From contig NZ_FTMD01000010.1 of assembly GCF_900156155.1 (NCBI RefSeq), positions 153,344 through 217,343 of the forward strand: a stretch of DNA of 64,000 nt. The letters are read 5' to 3'. Below are positions 25,327 through 35,000 of the stretch, one piece after another. Numbering within the stretch: the first letter of the stretch is position 1; each line of letters starts with the position of its first letter. The stretch comes from Aromatoleum tolulyticum. GTDB lineage: Bacteria > Pseudomonadota > Gammaproteobacteria > Burkholderiales > Rhodocyclaceae. Position numbers and translations under genes: made by a program. The notes beneath the pieces were generated by a model. It searched no databases, was not told the origin of the DNA, and was given only the letters and a program-made list of their open reading frames with translations.

Positions 25327-26103
25327 TTATTGCTCGACGAAGGCGCGCTCGATCACGTAGTCGCCCGCCACGCCGATGTGCGGCGAAATGTGGAAGCCGA
25401 AGCCGTCGAGCATCTTGGAAATTTCCTTCAGCATCGCCGGGCTGCCGCAGATCATGCCGCGATCGCTTGCCGGGTCGAGCGGCGTGTCGCCGATGTCCTC
25501 GAACAGCTTGCCCGACATGATCAAGTCGGTCTGCCGGCCTTCGTTGCGGAAGGGTTCGCGGGTCACCGTCGGGTAATAGACCAGCTTCTCGCGAATCAGG
25601 TCGCCCAGATATTCGTGATCCTTGAGATCCTGCTCGATGTAGTCGTGATAGGCCAGCTCATTGGTCCAGCGGACACCGTGGATCAGGATGACCTTCTCGA
25701 AACGCTCGTAGGTTTCGGGATCGTGGACCAGGCTCATGAAGGGAGCCAGTCCGGTGCCGGTGGCGAACATGAAGAGCCGCTTGCCGGGTTTCAGATCGCG
25801 CAGCACCAGCGTGCCGGTCGGCTTCCTGCTGACCAGCAGCTTGTCGCCCGGTTTCAGGTGCTGCAGGCGCGAGGTCAGCGGGCCGTTCTGCACCTTGATG
25901 CTGAAGAATTCGAGGTGTTCCTCGTAGTTGGCGCTGGCGATGCTGTAGGCCCGCATCAGCGGCTTGCCATCGACTTCGATGCCGATCATGACGAACTGGC
26001 CGTTGATGAAACGCAGGCCGGGGTCACGCGTGGTGCGGAAGGAAAAAAGACCGTCATTCCAATGATGGACGGAGAGGACAGTTTCTTGCAGTAGATTGCT
26101 CAT
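25327..26103 (-). CDS. fpr: Ferredoxin-NADP reductase
   Basis: The 258-residue protein matches bacterial Fpr-type reductases, which exchange electrons between NADPH and ferredoxin or flavodoxin. The FAD-binding motif is RAYSIAS, and the NADP-binding region includes MFATGTGLAPFMSLV and MICGSPAMLKEI; the C-terminus ends VIERAFVEQ, as in subclass with a short tail after the aromatic stacking position. It is the last gene of a kinase-regulator-fpr operon, 49 bases after the response regulator. Being convergent with ferredoxin-fixABCX, it probably serves the same ferredoxin pool. Confidence 0.92.
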   Translation of the reverse strand: MSNLLQETVLSVHHWNDGLFSFRTTRDPGLRFINGQFVMIGIEVDGKPLMRAYSIASANYEEHLEFFSIKVQNGPLTSRLQHLKPGDKLLVSRKPTGTLVLRDLKPGKRLFMFATGTGLAPFMSLVHDPETYERFEKVILIHGVRWTNELAYHDYIEQDLKDHEYLGDLIREKLVYYPTVTREPFRNEGRQTDLIMSGKLFEDIGDTPLDPASDRGMICGSPAMLKEISKMLDGFGFHISPHIGVAGDYVIERAFVEQ

Positions 26104-26152
26104 GATTCAAGGTTTCGTGGGGAAGGTGAAGAAAGCAGCGGAACTGAAATGC

Positions 26153-26848
26153 TCATGATTCGAAGCGGTAGCCGACGCCGATTTCAGTCAGGATGAAGCG
26201 CGGTTGCGTCGGCGTGTCTTCGATCTTCTGGCGCAGATGTCCGACATAGACCCGGAGATACTGATGGTTCTCGACCGCCTGACCGCCCCACACCTGCGCC
26301 AGCAGGTGGCGGTGGGTCAGCACGCGGCCGGGATTGGCGGCCATATAGACCAGCAGGCGATATTCGATCTGGGTCAGGTGGATCGGAACACCCGCGCGGG
26401 TGACCACCCGATTGACGCAGTCAATGGCATAGTCGCCGAATTCGATCTTCGGGGCGGCGCCCTGCAACTCAGTCGGCCGGCGGCGCAGCAGGGCGCGAAC
26501 GCGGGCCAGCAACTCGGCGACACCGAAAGGTTTGGTCAGGTAGTCGTCGGCGCCGGCGTCGAGAGCTTCGACCTTGCTTTCCTCTTCCGAGCGGGCCGAC
26601 AGCACGAGGATGGGAACCGCGGACCAAGTCCGATAGTCGCGGATGAAGTCCACCCCGTCCCGGTCGGGCAGGCCGAGGTCGAGGATGACCAGATGGGGCA
26701 GTCTTGACGCGGCCTGCACGGCCGCGTGGCCGGCCGTTGCCGCCTCACAAACGGCAAAGCCCTCGCATTCGAGCGCCGTCACCACGGCTTCCCGGATCTG
26801 CCGTTCGTCTTCGACGACCAGAATGGTTTCAATACCGCTGTCGCTCAT
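26153..26848 (-). CDS. OmpR-type response regulator, KdpE-like
   Basis: The 231-residue protein has a receiver domain (residues 8-120; acidic pair Glu13/Asp14, phospho-acceptor Asp57 in ILDLGLPDRDG, Lys in DYLTKPFG) and an OmpR winged helix domain ending in GVGYRFES. Overall it resembles KdpE. Its start overlaps the stop of the histidine kinase (ATGA), so the two form one unit. No kdpFABC potassium pump genes are present, and the next gene is fpr, so the target may be redox rather than potassium genes. Confidence 0.9.
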   Translation of the reverse strand: MSDSGIETILVVEDERQIREAVVTALECEGFAVCEAATAGHAAVQAASRLPHLVILDLGLPDRDGVDFIRDYRTWSAVPILVLSARSEEESKVEALDAGADDYLTKPFGVAELLARVRALLRRRPTELQGAAPKIEFGDYAIDCVNRVVTRAGVPIHLTQIEYRLLVYMAANPGRVLTHRHLLAQVWGGQAVENHQYLRVYVGHLRQKIEDTPTQPRFILTEIGVGYRFES

Positions 26849-28344
26849 ACCGGGAGTTCCATTTCGTCGAAGTCGGGCGGGGTACCGACCGGCAGGCGGA
26901 TGCGGAAGCAGCTGCCGCCGCCGAAGCGGTTCCGTGCCGTGATGTTGCCGCCGTGTGCTTCGACGATGGTCTTGGCGATCGACAGGCCAAGTCCGATGCC
27001 CGGTACGTCCGACTCGACGCGACCGCGCTGGAACAGGTCGAATATCTTGTCGATCGCTTCGGCGGGAATGCCGGGGCCTGAATCACAGATCGAGAGTTCG
27101 ACATCGCCGGCCAGTTGCCTGGCGGCGATCTCGATCGGAGTATCCGCCGGCGCGTATTTGATCGCGTTCTCGATCAAATTCCACAGCACGCGCTCGATCA
27201 GGACGGCGTCAATGTTGATCGGCGGCAACTCAGCCGAAACATCGACCGTGATTTCACGGTCTTTCCACTGGGCTCTTACCTGTTGCAAGGTCGCCCCCAA
27301 GACTTCATCGACGGGTTGCCAGGCGGTTTTCAGTTCCAGTTTCCCCGCGCTGAGCCGCGCCATTTCAAGCAGATTGGTCATCTGCCGGCTGATCGACAGG
27401 GCCTGATTGCGTATCGCTTCGAGCACCGTTTTCTGGCGTTCGGGAGAAACCTTGCCCAAGACGACCGTGTCAACCATGCCGACCAGCGCCGTCAACGGCG
27501 TTCTCAGATCATGCGACAGGGCAGAGAGAACCGAGCTGCGCAAGGATTCTGCGGCGTGCTTGATTTCGGTGGCCCGGGCAATTTCGGCAAAGTGTGAGCG
27601 TTCCAGGGCGACGGCAAGCACCGAAGCTGCGGTTTCGATGTATTCGACGGCGGCGTCGGAACTGACACCGGCCAAGGCGGTCTTGAAGCGCAAAACCCCT
27701 TGTGTTCCGCTGGCGGCATTGAGCAAGACATAAGCATAGGAATGTCCGTCGCGGGTCGGGCTCGAAATGAACATTTTCTTTTCGGCACATTGCCTGACCA
27801 ACGCCGGTTTGGTCAGCGGGTCGAGCTCCTGATCCATTTCGGACGGCGTGATGACTCGAATGTCTTGCGCCTGCACCGATGCCTCAAGGAAGCGGCTTGC
27901 CGATTGAATGACCTCGTCGCGGGTCAAGGCACCAGCCAGGGCTTGGGCGAAACCGTAAAGTTCTGCACTCTCGCCGGTTTTTCGGGAGGCGAAGTCCGCG
28001 TGCTGTTTTAGGCGGGAGGTCAGGTGGCCGACCAGAATGGCCACCACCAGCATGATGACGGCACTCAGCAGATACTGCGTTTCGGTGATCGCCAGTGAAA
28101 AGTGTGGCGGCACAAAAACATAGGCAAAGCTCAGCGACCCGAAAAGTGCCGCCGCGATCGCCGGGCTGCGACCGAATCTGACGGCAATGATCACGACGGC
28201 CAGGACGTACAGCAGCGCGACGTTGGACAGGTCGAGAAAAGCGCGTGCCGGACTGAGCAGCAAGGAACCGGAAGAAATAACCAGCACCGCCCAAAGATGT
28301 CCCGCCATGGCCGGAGAGTAAACGGGTTTGGGCAGAAGATTCAT
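26845..28344 (-). CDS. Sensor histidine kinase with DUF4118 membrane domain (KdpD C-terminal half)
   Basis: The 499-residue protein corresponds to the C-terminal half of KdpD: four membrane helices (about 13-108, DUF4118), a GAF-like region (about 125-255), a dimerisation domain with His278 in LSALSHDLRTPLT, and a catalytic ATPase domain (N-box NLIENAIKYAP, G-boxes DSGPGIP and GIGLGLSIAK). The N-terminal KdpD sensor and Usp domains, about 400 residues, are absent. The ATG at 28344 lacks a good ribosome site; in-frame ATGs at 28398 and 28419 are alternatives. Base composition looks less GC-rich than neighbours. Confidence 0.87.
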   Translation of the reverse strand: MNLLPKPVYSPAMAGHLWAVLVISSGSLLLSPARAFLDLSNVALLYVLAVVIIAVRFGRSPAIAAALFGSLSFAYVFVPPHFSLAITETQYLLSAVIMLVVAILVGHLTSRLKQHADFASRKTGESAELYGFAQALAGALTRDEVIQSASRFLEASVQAQDIRVITPSEMDQELDPLTKPALVRQCAEKKMFISSPTRDGHSYAYVLLNAASGTQGVLRFKTALAGVSSDAAVEYIETAASVLAVALERSHFAEIARATEIKHAAESLRSSVLSALSHDLRTPLTALVGMVDTVVLGKVSPERQKTVLEAIRNQALSISRQMTNLLEMARLSAGKLELKTAWQPVDEVLGATLQQVRAQWKDREITVDVSAELPPINIDAVLIERVLWNLIENAIKYAPADTPIEIAARQLAGDVELSICDSGPGIPAEAIDKIFDLFQRGRVESDVPGIGLGLSIAKTIVEAHGGNITARNRFGGGSCFRIRLPVGTPPDFDEMELPV

Positions 28345-28713
28345 AGGCTGCGATGCTATGAAGATGCGTATAAAAATGCCATAAATGAGCTGTTGCATCG
28401 CGGCACTGGGCCGTTTCATTGCTGCTCGTAGCGGCGGCCGTCGAGGCCGAGCACACCACCTCCATCTACGCCGGAACGGCCCCCCACTCCCGACCCGAAG
28501 ACAAGCCGCATCCTGCGGGCTATAAATCAATTGTCGGCCAGGCAGGCGAACGGGATGACGGCTCACCCGGCGTCGCTTGCGCCGGTCCGAGGCGAGGCTT
28601 GGTTGGCTGCACGCGGTATGCGGCCGGCTGCCGCTCCACTGCCGACGTCGGCGCATGGAACGAGCGGATGCCTTGTCGGGCTTGCCCTGGAAACGCAGAC
28701 CCTGGAGAGTGTG
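28345..28713. other. Gene-free stretch between kinase and winged-helix gene
   Basis: This divergent region should hold promoters for the kinase operon and for the winged-helix gene. The sequence around 28515-28535 (GGGCTATAAATCAATTGTC) is locally A/T-rich. I looked for riboswitch signatures in the GC-rich part that follows and saw none I could name. Confidence 0.4.
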
Positions 28714-29043
28714 ATGCTTCCGCGTGCCGATGACCCCCCTCGCCGCGAACCCCTTCCGCATCGCTGGCATGTGCTGCAGATGTTGCGGTCGATGCATGCA
28801 GGACATCCTTTCATCCACCTGTGGGATCTCTCCTGCCTCACGCACCTCGAAGGCGCGCCGATGGCGGTGCATTACTTCGGCTTTCTGGAGCGCAACGGCT
28901 ACATCGTGCCGTGTGCGAAGGAAGGAACGCGCGCGCACTATTACACCTTGTCCGCCGACGGGGTCGCGCTTTACGAGGCCGGGGAACGGTGGTGGCGCAC
29001 CTTGCGGTGGCGGCAGAAGTATTTGGTGATCTGGCACGGTTGA
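28714..29043 (+). CDS. Small winged-helix DNA-binding-like protein
   Basis: The 109-residue protein looks like a single winged helix domain: helices around RWHVLQMLRSMHAGHPFIHL and DLSCLTHLEGAPMAVHYFGFLERNGYI, then a wing with CAKEGTRAHYYTLSADGVALYEAG. The phrase LERNGYI...YTLSADG is typical of PadR/ArsR-like and phage-type regulators. A GGAG site lies upstream; a GTG three bases before the ATG is an alternative start. It is 158 bases before the TonB receptor gene on the same strand and could control it. No ligand site is visible. Confidence 0.6.
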   Translation: MLPRADDPPRREPLPHRWHVLQMLRSMHAGHPFIHLWDLSCLTHLEGAPMAVHYFGFLERNGYIVPCAKEGTRAHYYTLSADGVALYEAGERWWRTLRWRQKYLVIWHG

Positions 29044-29201
29044 GGCGGCGCGCGGCTTTGCGCACCGGCGTTTCCCGCGCGCGGCCTCATGATTTTCTGT
29101 AGTGCGATTCCGCGGACTTTTGGACGCGGGACTGTGCGCGGGTCCGTAAAGTTGGTACAAACGCCCCACGCGGCGTACTCCAACCGACAGGATCCGGAAT
29201 C

Positions 29202-31391
29202 ATGTTCGCTTCCACCCGCAAATCTCCCGCCTCCTCCCCGCGCACGCGGCTTCGACCACTTCCCCTGGCACTGCTCGCCTGTGTGGGGGCCTCCGCCGTG
29301 GGGGCCGCGGAGCCCGCTCCGATACTGAACCCGGTGGTCGTCACCGGCAGCCGCGTCGAGGCCGAAAGCTTCGATCTGCCCTTCTCCGTGGATGCGGTGG
29401 ATATGCAGGCGGTGCAGGCGAGCAATCTCGGCGTGAATGCGTCCGAGGCGCTCGCGGGGGTGCCGGGACTGGTGGTGCAGAATCGCCAGAACTACGCGCA
29501 GGATCTGCAGATTTCGGTACGCGGCTTCGGCAGCCGGGCGGCCTTCGGCGTACGCGGGGTGAAGCTGATCGCCGACGGCATCCCGGCCAGCACACCGGAC
29601 GGACAGGGCCAGGCGGCGACCTTCAACCTCGACACGGCCGAACGCATCGAGGTGATGCGCGGGCCCTTCTCCACCGTGTATGGCAACCATGCCGGGGGCG
29701 TGATCCAACTGTTCTCGCGCGACCCGAAGGGTGCGCCGACGCTGCGCGGCGGGGTGCTGGGCGGTTCGTGGGGCACGACCAAGGTGGACATCGGCGCCGA
29801 AGGCGAAAAGAACGGCGTGGGTTATGTCGTCGACGCGTCGCGCTTCGATACCGACGGCTACCGCGACCACAGCGCCGCGACCCGCGATCAGCTCTTCGGC
29901 AAGCTGCTGTTCCGCCCGGATCAGGACAGCAAGCTGACGCTGGTGGCGAATGCGCTGCGGCAGGACGATACGGACGATCCGCTGGGGATCAGGTGGGAGA
30001 CCTACAAGGACGATCCGCGCGACGGGGAAATCGACCAGACCGACACGCAGACGCCCAAGCGCACGGTCGCGGAACGCTACGACACACGCAAGAGCATCGA
30101 CCACCGTCAGGGCGGCGCGACGTACGAACGGCGTTTTGGCGCGGGGCGGCTGCAGCTTTCAGCCTACGCTGGCGAGCGCAGCGTGATCCAGTACCAGGCG
30201 ATTCCGCGCGGACCGCAGCTGGCACCGCGCCATTCGGGCGGCGTGATCGACTTTGACCGCAGTTTCCACGGTCTCGGCGCGCGCTGGATCCATACCCTTG
30301 CGGCTGGTCCGGGAGACCTGACGCTCACGGGCGGCATCGACTACGATCGCTCAGAGGATGCGCGCAAGGGCTATCAGAACTTCCTTGCCAGCAACCCCAA
30401 TGTATTCGGGGTGAAAGGTGCCCTGCGCCGCGACGAGACCGACACCGTGACCAGCGTCGACCCGTACGTGCAGGCGAGCTGGAAGCTCGACAAGTGGACA
30501 CTGCAGGCGGGACTGCGCCACAGCGACGTGAAGTTCGAGGTCGACGACAAGTACATCGTGACGAACAACCCCGACGATAGTGGCGACATACGCTATCGCA
30601 AGACCACGCCGGCGCTGGGCATCGTCTATCACCTGAGTCCGGTGGTGAACCTGTACGCGAGCGCGGCGCGCGGCTTCGAGACGCCGACGCTGACGGAGCT
30701 CTCCTATTCCGGCACGAGCTCGACGGACGGTTTCAACTTCGGCCTGAAGCCCGCGACCAGCAAGCAGTACGAGCTCGGAGCCAAGGCCTTCGTGGGCGAG
30801 AACACGCGCGTGAACGTCGCCGTGTTCGAAATCCGCACCAAGGACGAGCTGGTGGTCGACACCGCTGCCGGCGGACGCACGGTGTTCAAGAACGCGGGCT
30901 CGACGCTGCGCCAAGGCATCGAGTTCGCGGCCGATACGGAGTTTTCGCGCAACTGGCGCGGACGGCTGTCGGTGACGCAACTGCACGCGATCTACAACGA
31001 GGATTTCATCACCGGGCGATCGCCCAACGAGAAACTCGTGAAAGACGGCAAGCGCATCCCCGGCATCCCCGCGCTCTCCGCCTATGCCGAGCTGGAATGG
31101 AAGCCGCGTGCAGGCCTGGCTAGCGCCGTCGAGGTTCTGCACCGGAGCAAGATCTACGTCGAGGACACGAATGTCGAGCGCGCCGCACCGGGTTACACGC
31201 TGGCTAACCTGCGCCTGACGGCCGAGCAGCGGTCGGGGAACTGGACCTTCCAGGAGATGGTGCGCGTGGATAACCTCTTCGACAAGGAACATGTCGCGTC
31301 GGTGATCGTCGGCGACGGCAACAAACGTTTCTACGAACCCGGCCCGACCCGCAGCGTGTACGCGGGCATCAAGACGAGCTACCGATTCTGA
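29202..31391 (+). CDS. pqqU: TonB-dependent receptor, PqqU/YncD-like
   Basis: The 729-residue protein is an outer-membrane TonB-dependent receptor: signal peptide to about residue 35, a TonB box-like NPVVVTGSR, a plug domain (ASEALAGVPGLVVQNRQNYAQ, RIEVMRGPFSTVYGN) and a beta-barrel ending in the aromatic F of TSYRF. Plug and barrel segments such as QNRQNYAQDLQISVRGFGSR, DGIPASTPDGQGQ, RGFETPTLTELSY and VDNLFDKEHVASVIV closely recall E. coli YncD, described as the pyrroloquinoline quinone receptor PqqU. Uptake of external PQQ for quinoprotein dehydrogenases is therefore the likely role. A terminator follows at 31447. Confidence 0.85.
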   Translation: MFASTRKSPASSPRTRLRPLPLALLACVGASAVGAAEPAPILNPVVVTGSRVEAESFDLPFSVDAVDMQAVQASNLGVNASEALAGVPGLVVQNRQNYAQDLQISVRGFGSRAAFGVRGVKLIADGIPASTPDGQGQAATFNLDTAERIEVMRGPFSTVYGNHAGGVIQLFSRDPKGAPTLRGGVLGGSWGTTKVDIGAEGEKNGVGYVVDASRFDTDGYRDHSAATRDQLFGKLLFRPDQDSKLTLVANALRQDDTDDPLGIRWETYKDDPRDGEIDQTDTQTPKRTVAERYDTRKSIDHRQGGATYERRFGAGRLQLSAYAGERSVIQYQAIPRGPQLAPRHSGGVIDFDRSFHGLGARWIHTLAAGPGDLTLTGGIDYDRSEDARKGYQNFLASNPNVFGVKGALRRDETDTVTSVDPYVQASWKLDKWTLQAGLRHSDVKFEVDDKYIVTNNPDDSGDIRYRKTTPALGIVYHLSPVVNLYASAARGFETPTLTELSYSGTSSTDGFNFGLKPATSKQYELGAKAFVGENTRVNVAVFEIRTKDELVVDTAAGGRTVFKNAGSTLRQGIEFAADTEFSRNWRGRLSVTQLHAIYNEDFITGRSPNEKLVKDGKRIPGIPALSAYAELEWKPRAGLASAVEVLHRSKIYVEDTNVERAAPGYTLANLRLTAEQRSGNWTFQEMVRVDNLFDKEHVASVIVGDGNKRFYEPGPTRSVYAGIKTSYRF

Positions 31392-31933
31392 CCGGCCCCG
31401 CACTCCTCCTTCGCGGCGTCCTCCTCCGTCACGGCGACCGCTTCCGCCCTGCCCGGCTCGTTCGGGCGGGGCTCGTTTTTTTTGTCGCAGCCCTGCTCGT
31501 GGCGGGTACCGGGACGCGGGCCGCGGACGACATCGTCGTGCGCGAGCTGCATCCGCTCGCCTACGCGGACGCCCGCGCGGCACTGCTCGACGCCTTCGTC
31601 GACGAGGGGCTGGCGCCGCCGGCGGTGAGCCCGTTCGGCGACATGCTCGTGCGCACGGCGCCGGATCTCGGCCACCGCGCGGACTTCTACGGCGAGGCGG
31701 AGATCTTTTCCTTCTGCAGCGCGCAGGTCTCGGGCCGCATGATCGCCGAGGATGTGCGCAACATCGCGCTGTGCCCGATGACCGTGGCGCTGTACACACT
31801 GCCCAGCCAGCCGCGCACGGTCTTCCTGGCCACACGCCCGCCGGCGCTGAAGTCGCCCGCCGGCGAGTTCGCCCGCGCCCTGCTGCGCCGCATCACCGGG
31901 CGCACTGCCGACAACGCCGGCCTGACGCAATGA
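31388..31933 (+). CDS. DUF302 family exported protein with unclear start
   Basis: The core (residues after RAADDIVVRELHPL) matches the DUF302 fold, a small protein often seen in periplasmic proteins of unknown function; PFGDMLVRTAPDLGHRAD and VRNIALCPMTVALYTLP are visible parts. A good signal peptide (RLVRAGLVFFVAALLVAG, cleavage near TRA-AD) is encoded in frame upstream, yet no ATG, GTG or TTG precedes it. The frame stays open back to 31274, and the only near-start is CTG at 31388, overlapping the receptor stop. The GTG at 31499 would cut the signal peptide. A terminator hairpin lies inside the leader. It may be a coupled CTG start or a decaying gene. Confidence 0.6.
   Translation: MTGPALLLRGVLLRHGDRFRPARLVRAGLVFFVAALLVAGTGTRAADDIVVRELHPLAYADARAALLDAFVDEGLAPPAVSPFGDMLVRTAPDLGHRADFYGEAEIFSFCSAQVSGRMIAEDVRNIALCPMTVALYTLPSQPRTVFLATRPPALKSPAGEFARALLRRITGRTADNAGLTQ
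31447..31483 (+). terminator. Rho-independent terminator after the TonB receptor
   Basis: CCCTGCCCG pairs with CGGGCGGGG around the loop GCTCGTT, followed by CTCG and eight T. It is a classic intrinsic terminator, but it sits within the leader of the downstream DUF302 frame, whose Phe-Phe codons are the T-run. Confidence 0.75.
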
Positions 31934-32090
31934 TCGCCGCCAGCCGGGCGCCATAGCGACAGGCGACAGACGTCCCCCGAACCCGGATTCGTGAGAAATT
32001 GGGTGCCCGATCGTCATTTGGTATCCGCCCGTCACCGTAATACGTTAGATTTAAAAGGATTGATCGTCTCCCCAGCGAATCAGGTGGCGT

Positions 32091-35000
32091 GTGAAAGCTC
32101 CGCAGCTCAACCGGGTCGTGCTCATCGCGTACGCCGCAGTGATCGGGCTCGCGGGCTTCGGCTTCTATGAGTTGTGGTCCTTCCGCGTCGCTGCGGCGCT
32201 GCGCCTTTCCGGCGAAAGCCTGCAGGCCATGAGCGGCGCGCTCGACGCCACGGCGAAATCCGCGACCGACCACGTCGCGATCCTGCGCGTGGAGGCGGAA
32301 CGCGCGCTGCGCGACGAGGTCGTCCATGCGCGCAACCCGCTGCGCAAGGCGTTCGCGGCGTTTCCCGAACCGGGCCTGTTCGCGACGACGCACGTCCCCG
32401 AGGACGTGCCGCCCGGCCTCGGAGCGTATGTCTTCGGCCGTGGCGATCCCGCGGCCTTTCCCCCGCCGATGGAACGCGAGGTCGACGTTGCGCTGCACCT
32501 GATTCCGGTATTCCAGCGCGTCCGCGAAAACGTTCCGCAGGCGGCGTGGGTGTATTACACGTCGCGCTCGGGCTTCGTCAGCATCTATCCGCTCGATGGG
32601 CAGTGGAAGTACCTGACCTGGCGCGACGAGATGCTCACGCACCCGGTCGTCACGCGCTCAGCGCCGGAGAACAATCCGGATCGCGCGCTGCGCTGGAGCG
32701 AGGCCTACGTCGACGAGGCGGGCAAGGGCATGATGAGTTCGCTGACGGCCCCCGTCTACGACGCAGCTGACCGGTTCCGTGCCATCATCGCGCTCGACAT
32801 CACGCTCGCAACCCTGAACGGCTACCTCGCCGGCCCCGGCATGGAGATCGGCCGGATGTTCGTCGCCAACGAGCAGGGCCAGCTGATTGCCGATCCCGAA
32901 ATCGTCAAGCAGGGCGATTCCGAAGTCCGCCTCGTCGATCGCACCCTGCCGCGCGAGCTCTCCGGCCACCTTCCGCAGCTCGTCGACGTCACGAAAGCCG
33001 GATATCACGAGCACGAGGGCTGGCTGCTGGCAGGCGTGCGCCTGAAGAATGCGCCATGGACGGTGTACCACGTGGTCGATCGCTCCGCACTGGGCTGGAC
33101 GACGCTGCTGCACATGCACGTCGAGAGCATTGCGATGCTACTGATCGTGCTGGCCGGTGTGCTGCTGGAACAGCGCCGCCGCGCCGCGCACCGGTTGCGC
33201 CTGTTCAAGGTGGCAGTCGATGCGAGCACCTCGGGCATCATCATCACCGACCGCTCCTCGGCGATCGAATACACGAACCCGGCGTTCTCGCGCATCACCG
33301 GCTACCCTGCGCGCGAGGCCCTCGGGCAGAGGCCGGCGCTGTTCCGCTCCGGCAGGACGCCGCGCGAGGTGTATGCGGACCTGTGGAAAGTGATCCTGCG
33401 CGGCGAGAGCTGGCAGGGCGAGCTCCTCAACCGCCGCAAGAGCGGCGAGCTGTACTGGAGCGACCTGCGCATCGCGCCCATCCTCGCCCCCGGCGGCGAG
33501 CCGCAGCAGTTCGTCGGCGTGATGAACGACGTTTCGGCGGCGAAGGAGGCGATGCAGGCGCTGGTCGACAGCGAGTCGTACAACAAGACCCTGTTCGAGC
33601 ATTCGCACATCGCGCAGGCGATCCTGGACCCCGGCACACGCCGCTACATCGACTGCAACGACGCGGCGGCGGCCCTGTGCGGCTACCCGGACCGGCAGAG
33701 CATGATCGGCCGCTCGCCGCTCGACCTGGCCGCGCCGGTGCAGCCGGACGGGCGTCCTTCGGGCGAGGCCGGCAACGACCAGCTCTCGCGCTGCCTGGAC
33801 GCGCGCGTGAGCGCGTTCGAGTGGCGCAACCGTCGCCCGGACGGCGAGGAGTGGGACGCCGAGATCCGCTGCATGAGTTTCCGCCATCGCGACCGCACAC
33901 TGCTGCAGCTGAGCATGCAGGACGTCACCGAGCGCAAGCGCATCGAGACCCGCATGAAGCAGGCAATGGTGGTGTTCAACGCGTCGAGCCAGGGGATCAT
34001 GACCACCGACGCACATGCGGTGATCACGGCCGTCAATCCGGCATTCACCGCGATCACCGGCTACACCGCCGAGGAGGTGATAGGGCGCCGGCCTTCGATG
34101 CTCTCCTCGGGGCGCCACGACGAGACCTATTACAGCAACTTGTGGGAATCGCTGACCCGGAAGGGGCGCTGGGAATCCGAGATCTGGAACCGGCGCAAGA
34201 GCGGCGAGATCTACCCGCAGTGGCAGACGATCTCTGCCATTTACGACGACCGCGGCGCGGTCACCGGCTACATCTCGCTGTTCAACGACATCACCCAGCG
34301 CAAGCAGCAGGAGGAGGCCATCTGGCGCCAGGCCAACTTCGACCTGCTGACCGGCCTGGCCAACCGCAGTCTGCTGCAGGACCGCCTCGATCAGGCGATG
34401 ACGCATGCGCGGCGCAACCGTACCCACGTCGGACTGCTGTTCCTCGACCTGGACGGCTTCAAGTGGATCAACGACACGCTGGGGCACGACACCGGCGACG
34501 AACTGCTGGTCGAGGTCGCGCGCCGCCTGACCTTCTGCGTGCGCGAGCAGGACACCGTGGCACGCTTCGGCGGCGACGAGTTCACGATCGTGGTGCACGA
34601 CCTCGCCGAGCCCGACGACCTGAACGCAATCGCCGAGAAGATCGTCAGCGTGCTGCGCGATCCGTTCTCGCTGGGCGGAATGCAGCACCGCATGTCGGGC
34701 AGCGTCGGCATCACCGTTTACCCGGACGACGGCGAGGACGTGCAGACGCTGTTCCGCAACGCCGACATCGCGATGTACAAGTCCAAGCAGGCCGGCAAGA
34801 ACCGCTTCCAGTTCTACGCCCGCGACATGCAGAGCGACGCCCTCGCGCGCCTGAAGCTCGAGGCGGACCTGCGCACCGCGCTCGAACAGCAGGCCTTCTC
34901 GCTGCACTACCAGCCCATCGTCGACGCCGACAGCGGCGAACTGGTCGGCGCCGAGGCGCTGATCCGCTGGATCCACCCCGAACGCGGCCCGGTGTCGCCG

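Noticed and set aside
26153..28344. Kdp potassium-uptake locus
   Set aside because: Only a half-length sensor and regulator are present; no kdpF, kdpA, kdpB or kdpC genes nearby.
28500..28710. Structured-looking leader, possible riboswitch before the winged-helix gene
   Set aside because: No conserved boxes of cobalamin, TPP, c-di-GMP or other classes that I can recognise; GC-rich DNA gives many chance hairpins.
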